A program made the position numbers and the translations under genes. From an uncultured Saprospiraceae bacterium (GTDB lineage: Bacteria; Bacteroidota; Bacteroidia; Chitinophagales; Saprospiraceae), in assembly GCA_937928405.1 (NCBI GenBank), contig CALFWZ010000108.1, positions 1 through 57,880 of the forward strand: 57,880 bases of DNA. The letters run 5' to 3'. This document shows positions 28,001 to 36,434 of the stretch, in pieces. Every line of letters begins with the position of its first letter. Positions within the stretch are counted from its first letter, which is position 1. The notes beneath the pieces are model-generated. The model was not told the DNA's origin, did no database searches, and saw only the letters and a list, made by a program, of their open reading frames with translations.

Positions 28001-28617
28001 CGATAAGTTCGAAGTTGGCAATCTCCCGCAACCGTCTCTGGTAGATCATTGCTTGGAATCACTAATTTTTCATCTACGGTTCCGCAATGAAATGGCTCCA
28101 TGTTGACAGGCAGGTCGTATTCGTAGTAACTTAAGTAATGCGCTGTATCTCCCTTAGCATAAGGTTTAAGAAAAGCCAGACCTTCAGGAAGTTGCATCAT
28201 AGCATTTAAGCCGTTGCTAGTCCAGTCAAGACGAATACGATGGTTCGGATTATCTATCCCATAACCATAATAGGTTTTAGTTGAGGGGAATCTATCAGTC
28301 AAAGCTGATTCCATCATGGAATATTCCACCAAGTGAAACGCCTCGCTATTTCCATCAGGCAGCAGTATTTCAAAAGGGGGTGATTTTTTATTCCCGATGG
28401 TTTCTTCTTGTGGTACATTATTCAAAATTAGCGCTAATTTATCCATATCAAGCGCTAAAGTTTGATAATTATTGGGCGTGATAATCCGTTCAGATTCATC
28501 TTGGGAATCAAGCAAAACAGATTCATCTATCACGGTAAAAGGAGTGTCAGTTACCTGTGAAAACAAAGCTGGAATAAAAAATAGACAGAAGCAGATAGTC
28601 AGTAATAATTCTTTCAT
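25069..28617 (-). CDS. Secreted reprolysin-like (M12B/adamalysin-type) zinc metalloprotease, T9SS cargo
   Basis: 1182 residues with a signal peptide (cleavage near ALFSQ), a ~180-residue propeptide, then a metzincin catalytic domain with the zinc motif HEMGHQFGAGH (H351, E352, H355, H361) and a downstream SAMEPGAG Met-turn candidate. Ig/cadherin-like segments (SAPTVSAGSNVTVPHSTPLL...), an FN3-like unit and a proprotein-convertase P-domain (about 855-1000) follow, then a type A sorting domain (YPNPVRYELFG, AGVYVLKARHD, IIKLVVN). It should degrade proteins outside the cell after T9SS export. It ends in a strong terminator. Similar architectures are widespread in Bacteroidota. Confidence 0.93.
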   Translation of the reverse strand: MKELLLTICFCLFFIPALFSQVTDTPFTVIDESVLLDSQDESERIITPNNYQTLALDMDKLALILNNVPQEETIGNKKSPPFEILLPDGNSEAFHLVEYSMMESALTDRFPSTKTYYGYGIDNPNHRIRLDWTSNGLNAMMQLPEGLAFLKPYAKGDTAHYLSYYEYDLPVNMEPFHCGTVDEKLVIPSNDLPETVAGDCQLRTYRLAIAVTGEYATSTLGASSAGTPADEAIVTDHIVTSINQINGWYERDLSARFILIANLTDIFYFNGATDPYTNSNSISMLAENINNLGTTIGNANFDLGHVLGSSGGGSGGVAGVGVLCGTSKARGVTQASAGGITQPRFLKVWAHEMGHQFGAGHTQGEECQRSTASAMEPGAGTTILSYVTSACANQIQNFPDYYFHAISIQQMSARMLSTTCATILPSANSAPTVSAGSNVTVPHSTPLLLSAIASDDDGDPLTYTWEQFDNELAEAIPPASTNTQGPSFRSFPPSIDSDRYLPNLTAVVNGTTPTWEVLPSVARTMDFRVTVRDNSTNSISCTAEDDITITTAASGPFIVTSPTTSGVVWVEGETHTVTWDVAGTNVAPISCANVDILLSYDGGFTYPVILANSVANNGTADVVVPAGVTTTARVQVRCSNNIFYNISAANFEIEVTSGPTFLLDLPNPLAMICPGEVESNISLTSSSLAGFTGDVNLSVSNLPGTAVVTFANPIIAAGTGTTFEISNTSGLAEGSYIFTVTGTSGSIVRDMNYVLTIEEPAGVTTLDQPADNAVDVDLSPTLVWVEKSNATDYIVQVSDDTNFTNLLANDTITTNSYTISTPLDVLTVYYWRVKATTNCGETPWSLSHEFTTNNCGTSFTESTPVPISSSGTVVANSVMTVTGPGTVDGMKVSDILGTHTYVGDLSFELIAPGGSPTALLLNRECGSTDDFNLNFSDDATIAAADAPCTPLGQGGSFIPEDALTIFDGLPIAGDWTLRVTDNANFDGGELTSWSLDFCALTALPVDLLSFDAVAQESTIQLDWKTANEYNNEGFEIERRSETEKTFTAIGEIPATNLLQDINNYSFVDKEVRPGMQYYYRLRQNDLDGQFEYSEIRAAKIDGTKFEIQVYPNPVRYELFGLLNLVSSSETELRLLDLNGRVLKEQIVSGNEFVMNLEELPAGVYVLKARHDNGEEIIKLVVN

Positions 28618-29564
28618 AAGTCATTTGGGCTTTACATAAGTGTTAAAGTAATAAAAACAATATAATAATTTTGCGCAAGATTATTTCTACTCAAATTGCT
28701 TTTCTTAGAAATTTGCCAACTTTTATCAGAAGTTCTTGTTGAAAGATGCTACTCAGCCAGTTCATAATCAAAGCTATCTACTCAATTTTGAAATCTTATA
28801 ATTATAGATCAAGTCTAAACGAAAATCACAAAAAACACACAATCAATTCATTAAACATAATAAATATTACACTTTATCTAATGGGACGATTTTTTATAAT
28901 CGGAACAAAATAATTCTTCCTGTATTTTGTCATTTCAGTTTACCTTAAAAAAAATCTTATCTCTATCATTATACTTTGTCTTTGGTAGTAACACCAAAAG
29001 CTTTTGTGTACCAAATCTTGGCAGCAGCAATACCAACTACTTTATAGATAGTCAGGTGCAAGCCTAACATTTCCTTATTTATAATTTTATTTTCAACGAA
29101 AAGAGGAATTTATTTAAATAAAAAACTCAATTTTAATCAGCCTTAGTTAAAAACACTAAAATCATTATCTTGGTTATTGTAATTGATTAGCGCACATGAA
29201 GAAATCAAATATGTTTTCTTTTGTATTAAAATTCTTTTTTACTAAAATTTATTCTCATATTTACAATACAGCACTTTCTGCATTTCTTTAAGTTCCCAAT
29301 TTTATACTTCTACTCATCTCTCACCCCACAAACTAACTGTTTTCATTTAGTACACTGTTTATAAATATATATACGGTGATACAATTATATCAAACTGTTC
29401 TTACGGTTTAGTTTAATGTATTATCTAAATCAGACTATTCTTCCACAGAATAGAAAGATTTGTATTGTTATATAAGGCCCTTATTACATAACAAATACAC
29501 CGAAGTAACTATTAAATTCCTTTTGATTATTGATTCCTCGGAGTATATAAATTCATTAAACATT
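28618..29564. other. Long AT-rich divergent intergenic region with a gene remnant
   Basis: Nearly 950 bp between divergent secreted-protein genes. The only coding signal I find is a 33-codon VOC-family remnant (28969-29070, minus). A hairpin, CTATTCT-tccac-AGAATAG, lies at 29435-29453, about 110 bp before the GEVED gene's ATG and so possibly in its leader. The rest is AT-rich with no motif I recognise. Confidence 0.6.
28969..29070 (-). pseudogene. Truncated VOC/glyoxalase-family gene remnant
   Basis: A 33-codon frame starting at ATG 29070 (after AAGGAA) reads MLGLHLTIYKVVGIAAAKIW then YTKAFGVTTKDKV and stops. The pattern of TIYKV, then A(K)xWYxKAFG, is the first beta-alpha unit of vicinal-oxygen-chelate proteins such as the glyoxalase/bleomycin-resistance family. 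An intact member has about 120-140 residues, so roughly three quarters is gone; the following DNA in all frames shows no continuation. It is therefore a decayed 5' fragment. Confidence 0.6.
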
Positions 29565-32500
29565 ATGATTTTTAATTTTACCAGAACAGTATTATTTAAA
29601 AAGCATGTAATCTCAAGAAGCATTCATCTCCAAAAAATACTAATTTTTCTAGTAATTGGACTCAGTGCCATCACTGCTAAAGCACAAGTCGCTACCTGGA
29701 CAGGCGCAGTAGATGCAGACTGGGAAAACGCTGCTAATTGGAATCCCAATGTCGTACCCGTAGCTACAGAAGATATAATTATTCCAGATGTCTCACCGAA
29801 TTCAGGTCCATCCATTGCCAACCTAACGGTAGTTCGATCAATAGAAGTTCAGTCTGGTAGCCAATTAACTGTAAATACAGGATCCACCCTAAGAATAGAT
29901 GGCAGCCCTAACATTGGAATTCTTAACGATGGAACTGTAATAAACAACGGAAGACTAGAACTTGGCAATACAAGTAGTGCTAACCCACCAATACCTATCG
30001 GAATAACCAATAATGGTTCTTTCACAAATGCCCCGTCAGCAACAATTTCTATACAACGAGTAGGAACTGAGGGCGATCCAAACACAATTGTAATTCAAAA
30101 TAATGACCAGTTTATAAATGAAGGGCAAATTACAGCCTTTAATAATGTGGCCACTGGAATCATAATTGATCAGATGGGGACATTCACCAATAGTGGCAAC
30201 ATAACACTATTCAATAATAGCGACCCAATATCATTAATCATCAACAACGGTTCTTTAATCAACCAATTCAATGGAAGTATTGGATTTTTAGGAGGCCAAC
30301 CGATAATAATTGAAGCAGAAGGTGTTTTAGATAACCAAACATGCGCAGCATTTGGTCACACGAACGGCTTTATTAATAATGGTGGTCAAATTACCAATAG
30401 TGGATTTTTATTGCTTGATTTCTATAGGCTGTACGGATTAGCTCTTCCAATGCCAAGCGTAAATACAGGGAACGTCACAAATATAGCACCTGGGATTATT
30501 TCCTTTTCTAGTACTCCAACGCTTACAAGCGGATCCAATCCAATTAATAATTCCGGAGCTATACTAGAAGAATTTGTACCGGTTGAAATTCCTGTTTCCT
30601 GTTCTGCAACTCCAAGTTACAGTCCATTCTTAAATTTTGATCCAGGAGATTTAACCATTGGAATTTTCTCAGATCAAAGTGGGAGTACTTCAGCAGGTAG
30701 CTTTGATAACACGACCAACACTTTCACGCCAAATGATCCAACTCAAACTGACTTTTTTATCACCATAGAAAATACAGATTGTACCGTTCTTTTACCTATT
30801 CCAGCCCCCTACACTATCGTTTTCCAAGATGCGGATAATGATGCGGATGGTGTACTAGATTGTGTCGATATTTGTCTTGATACGCCTGCAGACGAAACAA
30901 CCAATGCGGATGGTTGTGCTTGTTCTCAACTTACCGTAGATGATAACGATCCCTGCACAGAAGATATTTGTGCCGCAGGTATCATTACCAATACCTTCCT
31001 AGATACTGATAATGACGGTACTTGTGATGCCAACGATGGTTGTCCTGAGGATCCTAATAAAATTGCGCCGGGCGTTTGTGGGTGCGATGTCAGTGACGAA
31101 GATTTAGATATGGATGGAATCACTGATTGTAATGATCTTTGTATCGGTACGCCTGCCGGAGAACCTACCAACGTAGATGGTTGTGCTTGTTCTCAACTCA
31201 CCGTAGATGATAACGATCCCTGCACAGAAGATATTTGTGCCGCAGGCATCGTTACCAATACCTTCCTAGATACTGATAATGACGGTACTTGTGATGCCAA
31301 CGATGGTTGTCCTGAGGATCCTAATAAAATTGCTCCAGGCGTTTGTGGGTGTGGCGTTGAGGATATTGATTCTAATGGAGATGGTATTTATGATTGTGAG
31401 GATCAAGAAGTTTATTGTGCTGCAATGGGAGAAAGTACTCAATATGAATGGATTAAGAAGGTTGGATTAAATGGTAGCCTGAATCATTCAGGTAACGATG
31501 GAGGATACGCAGATTATACAAGTACCAGTTTTGCTTTAGAAACAGGAAATAGTAATCTTATTACCCTTATTCCAGGATTTTCCACTAGTAATTATTACGA
31601 ATACTGGACGGTATATATTGATCTAAATCAAGATGGAGACTTTTACGACGCAGGAGAACTCGTATTCAGTCGAGTATCTAGATACAATATTATTGACTAT
31701 CTACACATCCCAACAAATGCCATGTTGGGAACTACTCAGATGCGGGTAATGATGTCTTATAATGGCTGGGCTCATCCTTGTGATACTTTCCACGATGGAG
31801 AAGTTGAGGATTATACAGTTACGATCTCCGAACCAGTGATTAATTATTGTAATTCCGGTGGCAATAACAGTAGCGAAGAATGGATTAAGAAAGTGAGACT
31901 AAAAGATATTAATAATTTATCAGGTAACGATGGAGGATATGCAGATTATACCAATCATTCTACTCAATTGACACAGGGAGAAAGTAAGACCATTATTTTG
32001 AAACCAGGCTTCTCAGGAAATGCCTATCGTGAATATTGGAAAGTCTGGATAGATTGGAATCAAGACGGTGATTTTGCAGATTGGGGTGAATTAGAAGTAG
32101 CAGCCAGTAGCTATGGTAATCTCTATAAACGGATCACTGTTCCATATAATGCAATACCTGGAACAACTCGTATGCGAGTAAGTATGAAGTATGGAGGATG
32201 GCCTTCTGCCTGTGGGAACTTTAACTACGGAGAAGTAGAAGATTATACGATCATTGTAAATGGAAGTCAGGGTTTTACTTCCCAACCAACACCTAATGAT
32301 GATCAACTCCAACTTTCTGCCACGACCAAAGCAAACAACGTACAACTAGATTGGATCAATAATACAGGTGATCAAAATGATTATTTTGTAATTGAAAAAT
32401 CTACAGATGGTCGAAACTTCGAAATAATGACCACCGCAGACAATCAGAAAAACGACCGAGTCTTACGTACTTATTCGATCATCGATACCAAACCGATTCT

Positions 32501-32846
32501 AGGGGTGAACTATTACCGAATTAAGTTGATTATGAATGACGGAACCGAACGGTATAGCGAAGTTCAGTCCGCAAAAATCAATCACGATCCAAATGCTATT
32601 AGTGTATATCCTAATCCAGCAACGGAGGAAGCATTTATTAACTTAAAAGCTTTCAGTGGAATGAGTGCACAGATTATGATTGTCAATAATTTTGGGAAGG
32701 TAATTCATAGGGAAGAGATTGATAAAATTCGTAAAACGACCCATCGAATTAATCTAGAACGTTTGCAGGCTGGACATTATACCATTAGTATTTTAGTGGA
32801 AGGCAAAAAACGAATTGCAAAGCCTTTGGTAATCGTAAAATTATAA
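29565..32846 (+). CDS. Secreted Cys-rich, twin-GEVED surface protein with T9SS sorting domain
   Basis: 1093 residues from ATG 29565, which directly precedes a long signal peptide (cleavage near ITAKAQ); the frame is open to 29460 without family-like sequence. Order: WTGAVDADWENAANWNPN opening and Asn/Gly-rich right-handed beta-helix-like strands (about 25-340), Asp/Cys-rich thrombospondin-3-like calcium-binding repeats (DADNDADGVLDC, DTDNDGTCDANDGCPEDPNK, about 420-605), two GEVED domains (each ending FHDGEVEDYT or FNYGEVEDYT), an FN3-like unit and a type A sorting domain (YPNPATEEAFINL, ending LVIVKL). Part of the Cys-rich segment is a recent tandem duplication. Likely an adhesive or structural surface protein. 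Confidence 0.88.
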   Translation: MIFNFTRTVLFKKHVISRSIHLQKILIFLVIGLSAITAKAQVATWTGAVDADWENAANWNPNVVPVATEDIIIPDVSPNSGPSIANLTVVRSIEVQSGSQLTVNTGSTLRIDGSPNIGILNDGTVINNGRLELGNTSSANPPIPIGITNNGSFTNAPSATISIQRVGTEGDPNTIVIQNNDQFINEGQITAFNNVATGIIIDQMGTFTNSGNITLFNNSDPISLIINNGSLINQFNGSIGFLGGQPIIIEAEGVLDNQTCAAFGHTNGFINNGGQITNSGFLLLDFYRLYGLALPMPSVNTGNVTNIAPGIISFSSTPTLTSGSNPINNSGAILEEFVPVEIPVSCSATPSYSPFLNFDPGDLTIGIFSDQSGSTSAGSFDNTTNTFTPNDPTQTDFFITIENTDCTVLLPIPAPYTIVFQDADNDADGVLDCVDICLDTPADETTNADGCACSQLTVDDNDPCTEDICAAGIITNTFLDTDNDGTCDANDGCPEDPNKIAPGVCGCDVSDEDLDMDGITDCNDLCIGTPAGEPTNVDGCACSQLTVDDNDPCTEDICAAGIVTNTFLDTDNDGTCDANDGCPEDPNKIAPGVCGCGVEDIDSNGDGIYDCEDQEVYCAAMGESTQYEWIKKVGLNGSLNHSGNDGGYADYTSTSFALETGNSNLITLIPGFSTSNYYEYWTVYIDLNQDGDFYDAGELVFSRVSRYNIIDYLHIPTNAMLGTTQMRVMMSYNGWAHPCDTFHDGEVEDYTVTISEPVINYCNSGGNNSSEEWIKKVRLKDINNLSGNDGGYADYTNHSTQLTQGESKTIILKPGFSGNAYREYWKVWIDWNQDGDFADWGELEVAASSYGNLYKRITVPYNAIPGTTRMRVSMKYGGWPSACGNFNYGEVEDYTIIVNGSQGFTSQPTPNDDQLQLSATTKANNVQLDWINNTGDQNDYFVIEKSTDGRNFEIMTTADNQKNDRVLRTYSIIDTKPILGVNYYRIKLIMNDGTERYSEVQSAKINHDPNAISVYPNPATEEAFINLKAFSGMSAQIMIVNNFGKVIHREEIDKIRKTTHRINLERLQAGHYTISILVEGKKRIAKPLVIVKL
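30909..31351 (+). repeat. Tandem duplication inside the GEVED gene (267-bp period)
   Basis: Bases 30909-31084 and 31176-31351 are nearly identical (about six differences in 176), at an offset of exactly 267 bp (89 codons). Both encode the Cys-rich DGCACSQLTVDDNDPCTEDI block followed by DTDNDGTCDANDGCPEDPNK. The in-frame offset shows expansion within a coding sequence. Confidence 0.9.
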
Positions 32847-32902
32847 TTATTGTAATAAATCCTACCAGCTAAGTTTTTATCTGCCAGTAGGAAGGTTAAC
32901 TC

Positions 32903-32941
32903 AGGCAAGCTGCTCACAGTATGGGTAGCTTGCCTTTTTTT
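32903..32941 (+). terminator. Rho-independent terminator of the GEVED gene
   Basis: Perfect 9-bp stem AGGCAAGCT (32903-32911) / AGCTTGCCT (32927-32935) followed by a T-run to 32941. It lies 57 bp past the stop. A weaker dyad, TCCTAC/GTAGGA (32860-32892), precedes it. Confidence 0.9.
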
Positions 32942-32942
32942 A

Positions 32943-33467
32943 TTAAGCCTTTTTTTCGTCTTCCAAAACTGGTGTTTCTTCTTCAACTTTCATGATTTGA
33001 ATCGCCAATAGAGATATCAGACAATACGCCAAAAAATAGTAGAAACCAGCATGAATTTCCGCATGAAATCCATCATTGGATTTAGTCGCTAAAAAAGCCA
33101 AAAAAACACCTACCACAAAAACATCCGCCATCGACCATTTTCCGATAAGATGAACAAAATTGAATAGCTTTTTTCGACTACCTAGCTTTTTCAGAAAAAG
33201 GACAACCAGCAAGAGTATGGCTTTTATAATAGGAACTATTACACTAAAAAGAAGAATCAAGATAGCAACCAATTGATTATTATTGGTATATAAAGTTTCT
33301 ATCGTTTTAAGAATACTTTGTGTACTTTCGTAAAGCGTAACTTCTCCCACAAGCGGTAATTTAGGAGTAATAGCAATACTCATAATCGGTTGAAATAAAC
33401 CAGGATACAAACAGGCTAGAGAAGCCAAAATAAGGAAAAAAGCAATCCAGTTACGCATCGTCATCAT
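32943..33467 (-). CDS. PqiA-like (paraquat-inducible protein A) inner-membrane protein
   Basis: 174 residues from ATG 33467 (MMTMRNWIAFFLILAS), with four hydrophobic segments and an acidic tail (EEETPVLEDEKKA). The motif WSMADVFVVGVFLAFLATK and the preceding polar KKLFNFVHLIGK are the PqiA signature, seen in intermembrane lipid-transport systems and stress-induced operons. It is a single-domain version (canonical PqiA has two) and no MCE/PqiB gene is adjacent. The frame is open to 33551, but the preceding 28 residues are polar and not family-like. Confidence 0.85.
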   Translation of the reverse strand: MMTMRNWIAFFLILASLACLYPGLFQPIMSIAITPKLPLVGEVTLYESTQSILKTIETLYTNNNQLVAILILLFSVIVPIIKAILLLVVLFLKKLGSRKKLFNFVHLIGKWSMADVFVVGVFLAFLATKSNDGFHAEIHAGFYYFLAYCLISLLAIQIMKVEEETPVLEDEKKA

Positions 33468-33689
33468 TAAAAAGGAATTTTGATTAAATGGCGAAGATAA
33501 GGAATGTTGACAAAATAAATTAAACAATGATGCTTTATCTTTTTCCACCACTCTGCGTTACCAAAATGGTTATTATACTAGGCATAATGCCCATTTCGGT
33601 GCCTTGATTGATGAAAAAATATTTTGCCTTCTTACTCATTTTATTTAATCGCCATTCCTAAGGAATTTTGTACTTTCGTTTTATTATTC

Positions 33690-33711
33690 GAAGTTGTTTT
33701 AAAACAACTTC
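33690..33711. promoter_or_regulatory. 22-bp perfect palindrome, half-site GAAGTTGTTTT
   Basis: GAAGTTGTTTT followed directly by its exact reverse complement, 33 bp before the pentapeptide gene's ATG. Single half-sites (GAAGTTGTTTAAAA or close variants) occur in other intergenic regions of the window, most of them 28-43 bp before a gene. It could be a dimeric regulator's operator or a repeat element. Confidence 0.45.
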
Positions 33712-33744
33712 TTCAACCACAAGCTTGTCCAATAACTATTATCA

Positions 33745-34311
33745 ATGGAATTTTTTGAGAAAACTTTTAAAAATATAGACTATACAAAAACAGATCTTGT
33801 CATAGGAACGTACGAATTTTGTAATTTTATTAATTGCAACCTTTCGAATACCAATTTGTCAAATTTTAGATTTGTAGACTGCGAATTTAAAGATTCTAAT
33901 CTAAGCAATCTTAATTTAGACCAAACAAGCTTTCAAAATACAATTTTTAAGGATTGTAAAATACTGGGATTACAGTTTGACAATTGTAATAATTTTGGAC
34001 TTTCCTTTTCATTCTTCAATTGCATCTTAGATCACAGTTCTTTTTTTCAATGTAGAATTGCTGGAACGAAATTCACTAAATCTAAGCTCATAGAAGTAGA
34101 TTTTACAGAAAGTGATCTAAGCAAAGCTATATTTGAAACTTGTGATTTACATCGAGCCATTTTTAAAAATACCAACCTCGAAAATGCAGACTTTTCGAGT
34201 GCGTACGGATACGCATTTGATCCAGCGAAAAACCGAATCAAAAAAGCAATTTTTTCCATGTCAGGCATCACTGGACTCTTGGATATATACGAAATTGAAA
34301 TAAGAGCATAA
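33745..34311 (+). CDS. Pentapeptide-repeat protein (Qnr-like architecture)
   Basis: 188 residues made almost entirely of A(D/N)LxX-type pentapeptides (NCNLSNTNLSNFRFVDCEF, ATFETCDLHRAIFKNTNLEN-like blocks), predicting a right-handed quadrilateral beta-helix. As in Qnr-type proteins there is a short interruption around residues 85-90 and the helix ends with a non-repeat segment, SAYGYAFDPAKNRIKKAIFSMSG then LLDIYEIEI, resembling the dimerisation tail. Qnr relatives protect gyrase, but many chromosomal homologues have no known role, so resistance should not be assumed. No signal peptide. Confidence 0.88.
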   Translation: MEFFEKTFKNIDYTKTDLVIGTYEFCNFINCNLSNTNLSNFRFVDCEFKDSNLSNLNLDQTSFQNTIFKDCKILGLQFDNCNNFGLSFSFFNCILDHSSFFQCRIAGTKFTKSKLIEVDFTESDLSKAIFETCDLHRAIFKNTNLENADFSSAYGYAFDPAKNRIKKAIFSMSGITGLLDIYEIEIRA

Positions 34312-34425
34312 AAAGCTTTATACTACCCTATTACCTCAACAGAAGCAAACTCAAAAGACGCTACAGGTATTAGTTAAATTTAAGCGCTTTCTTACTTACC
34401 TTTATCCAATAATTAATTCAATACT

Positions 34426-35571
34426 ATGACCTTTTCAAAACTAGGATTACCCAACACGCTGAACGAAGCCCTCGCAGATCATGGATACCAAAAGCCCTAT
34501 CCGATCCAAGTTGAGGCTATTCCAGCTATTCTTAAAAAGAAAGATATTTTGGGAATAGCAAAAACTGGCTCGGGTAAAACTGCTAGTTTTGTGTTGCCAA
34601 TTCTGGTAAATTTACAAGGCAATTCTGCTCCCAAAAATCGACAACCACAGGCACTGATCGTGGTACCTACCCGCGAATTAGCAGTACAAGTCGGAGCTGT
34701 TTTTCAATTATTCAGTAAAGCCTTACCGAATTATATCAAGACGGTAACCGTTTATGGAGGGGTCTCAATCAACCCGCAAATGATGGGTATGAATGGTGTG
34801 CAAGTGCTAATCGCCACCCCCGGACGGTTATTAGACCTCGTGGATTCTAAGGCCGTTCAATTATCAGCAGTACAAATGCTTGTGTTAGATGAAGCAGATA
34901 AAATGCTCAATTTAGGTTTTAAAGAAGAGATGAATCGCATCCTATCCATGCTTCCCAAACAGCGACAAAATTTATTATTCTCTGCCACCTTAAGTCCTGA
35001 TCTAGAAGGATTACGGGCGATCATCATGCCTGATCCGCTAATCATTAATTTATCAGCAGAAGAAAAAGTAGCGATCGATCTTATAGAACAAACCAGCTAT
35101 CTCGTACCCGAAGAAAGTAAAGGTCCGCTGCTTCGATATCTCGTCAATAGCAATGCTTATCCTCAAATATTGGTCTTTACCGCTTCTGGATATAAAGCAG
35201 ATAATGTCGCTAACAAACTCAGAAAAAATGGGATCACCGCATCAGCCATTCACGGTAAGAAAAGTCAGTCGGCAAGAAATAAAGCTTTGCAGCAATTTAA
35301 AGAAGGAGAACTAACTGTTTTGGTAGCCACTGATCTTTTATCTCGCGGAATTGACATAGCCTTCCTTCCTTGTGTAATTAATTACGAATTGCCACGCTCT
35401 CCAAAAGATTATATTCATCGGATCGGCCGGACAGGAAGAGCGGAAAATAAAGGAGTCGCCATTTCCTTTGTGAGCCCAGACCAACTAAAACATTTTAAAA
35501 TGATTTTAAAAAAACATAAGCTTTGGATGGAACTAATTGATAGTACAATCTTGGACTTACAGGGACATTGA
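34426..35571 (+). CDS. DEAD-box RNA helicase (RhlE-like)
   Basis: 381 residues with all helicase motifs in order: Q motif (YPIQVEAIP), Walker A TGSGKT (47-52), PTRELA, TPGRLLD, DEAD, SAT, and in the second domain ATDLLSRGID and HRIGRTGR. It lacks the long basic C-terminal tail of many RhlE proteins, so it is a minimal core enzyme. Family members unwind RNA duplexes in ribosome assembly and mRNA decay. Cytosolic. Confidence 0.94.
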   Translation: MTFSKLGLPNTLNEALADHGYQKPYPIQVEAIPAILKKKDILGIAKTGSGKTASFVLPILVNLQGNSAPKNRQPQALIVVPTRELAVQVGAVFQLFSKALPNYIKTVTVYGGVSINPQMMGMNGVQVLIATPGRLLDLVDSKAVQLSAVQMLVLDEADKMLNLGFKEEMNRILSMLPKQRQNLLFSATLSPDLEGLRAIIMPDPLIINLSAEEKVAIDLIEQTSYLVPEESKGPLLRYLVNSNAYPQILVFTASGYKADNVANKLRKNGITASAIHGKKSQSARNKALQQFKEGELTVLVATDLLSRGIDIAFLPCVINYELPRSPKDYIHRIGRTGRAENKGVAISFVSPDQLKHFKMILKKHKLWMELIDSTILDLQGH

Positions 35572-35650
35572 TAACAATATTAATAAAGTAATTTAAAACA
35601 AAATTGTATTGAATCGTGTTGAGCATTTTAATTAAAATAAAAATGTACAC

Positions 35651-36289
35651 ATGAAAAAATTGGAGAGATCTATCATCGACCATGCTTATACTTACGAAAC
35701 CTACCGTCAACTCATTGATCAAGAATTTTCCGAAAATAAAACCACCGGAACCGATCATTCAGAAGCGATGCTCAACTATACCAGTCTTAATATTTCTCGA
35801 ATGAAACGATTGGATAGAAAAAATCGGTTAACAGAAGAGACCAAGGCTATCCTAAAAACCATTCAACGCCCTCTTACTTGGCTAGTCATAACGGAAGGTT
35901 GGTGCGGCGATGCAGCACAGATTGTTCCAACCTTAAACCATATGGCACAGGAAAACGAGCATATCAGCTTGCATTTTATTCTTCGGGACAAAAACCTTCC
36001 AATCATTGATGCATTTTTAACAAATAATGCCAGGTCTATTCCTATTGTAATCGTCCTAGCAGCTGATACTTTAGAAGTATTAGGTTCTTGGGGACCTCGG
36101 CCATCTGAAGTCCAAAAAATGGTCATGGATACTAAGAAAAAGGTAAAAGCCACAGAGGATATAGCCCTACAAAAACAACTAAATGAGACCGCAGCTCAAC
36201 AACTTCACTCCTGGTATGCCAAAAACAAAACCCTAGATATTCAGCGGGAATTAACCTCCGCATTACAGCGCTTTTTACATATTAGTTAA
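35651..36289 (+). CDS. Thioredoxin-fold protein with single active-site cysteine
   Basis: 212 residues. A thioredoxin-like fold is suggested by LTWLVITEGWCGDAAQIVPTLN and the cis-Pro loop ARSIPIVIVL. The redox motif is WCGDA (C85), with no second Cys at +3, so it cannot do a dithiol-disulfide exchange like thioredoxin; monothiol or peroxidase/chaperone roles are possible. No signal peptide, so cytosolic. Proteins of this type are common in Bacteroidota and uncharacterised. It lies 79 bp after the helicase. Confidence 0.82.
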   Translation: MKKLERSIIDHAYTYETYRQLIDQEFSENKTTGTDHSEAMLNYTSLNISRMKRLDRKNRLTEETKAILKTIQRPLTWLVITEGWCGDAAQIVPTLNHMAQENEHISLHFILRDKNLPIIDAFLTNNARSIPIVIVLAADTLEVLGSWGPRPSEVQKMVMDTKKKVKATEDIALQKQLNETAAQQLHSWYAKNKTLDIQRELTSALQRFLHIS

Positions 36290-36395
36290 AAAGTAGACAT
36301 TGACTGGGCCATTATTAAGAAAAATTAACTAGAATTTCCACTAAACGGCATTGGATTTGCATTTCCAACTAACAGAAGTATTCTATTAAGACTAC

Positions 36396-36409
36396 GAAGT
36401 TGTTTAATA
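36396..36409. repeat. GAAGTTGTTTAATA motif copy
   Basis: Half-site of the 33690 palindrome, preceded by TAC as at 2873-2889, located 26 bp before the collapsed kinase gene. One of several intergenic copies in the window. Confidence 0.3.
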
Positions 36410-36434
36410 CAAGGTGCAATAATTCAACTACCCA

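Noticed and set aside
33745..34311. Calling the pentapeptide protein a quinolone-resistance gene
   Set aside because: The architecture is similar, but the key loops are not conserved enough to infer gyrase protection.
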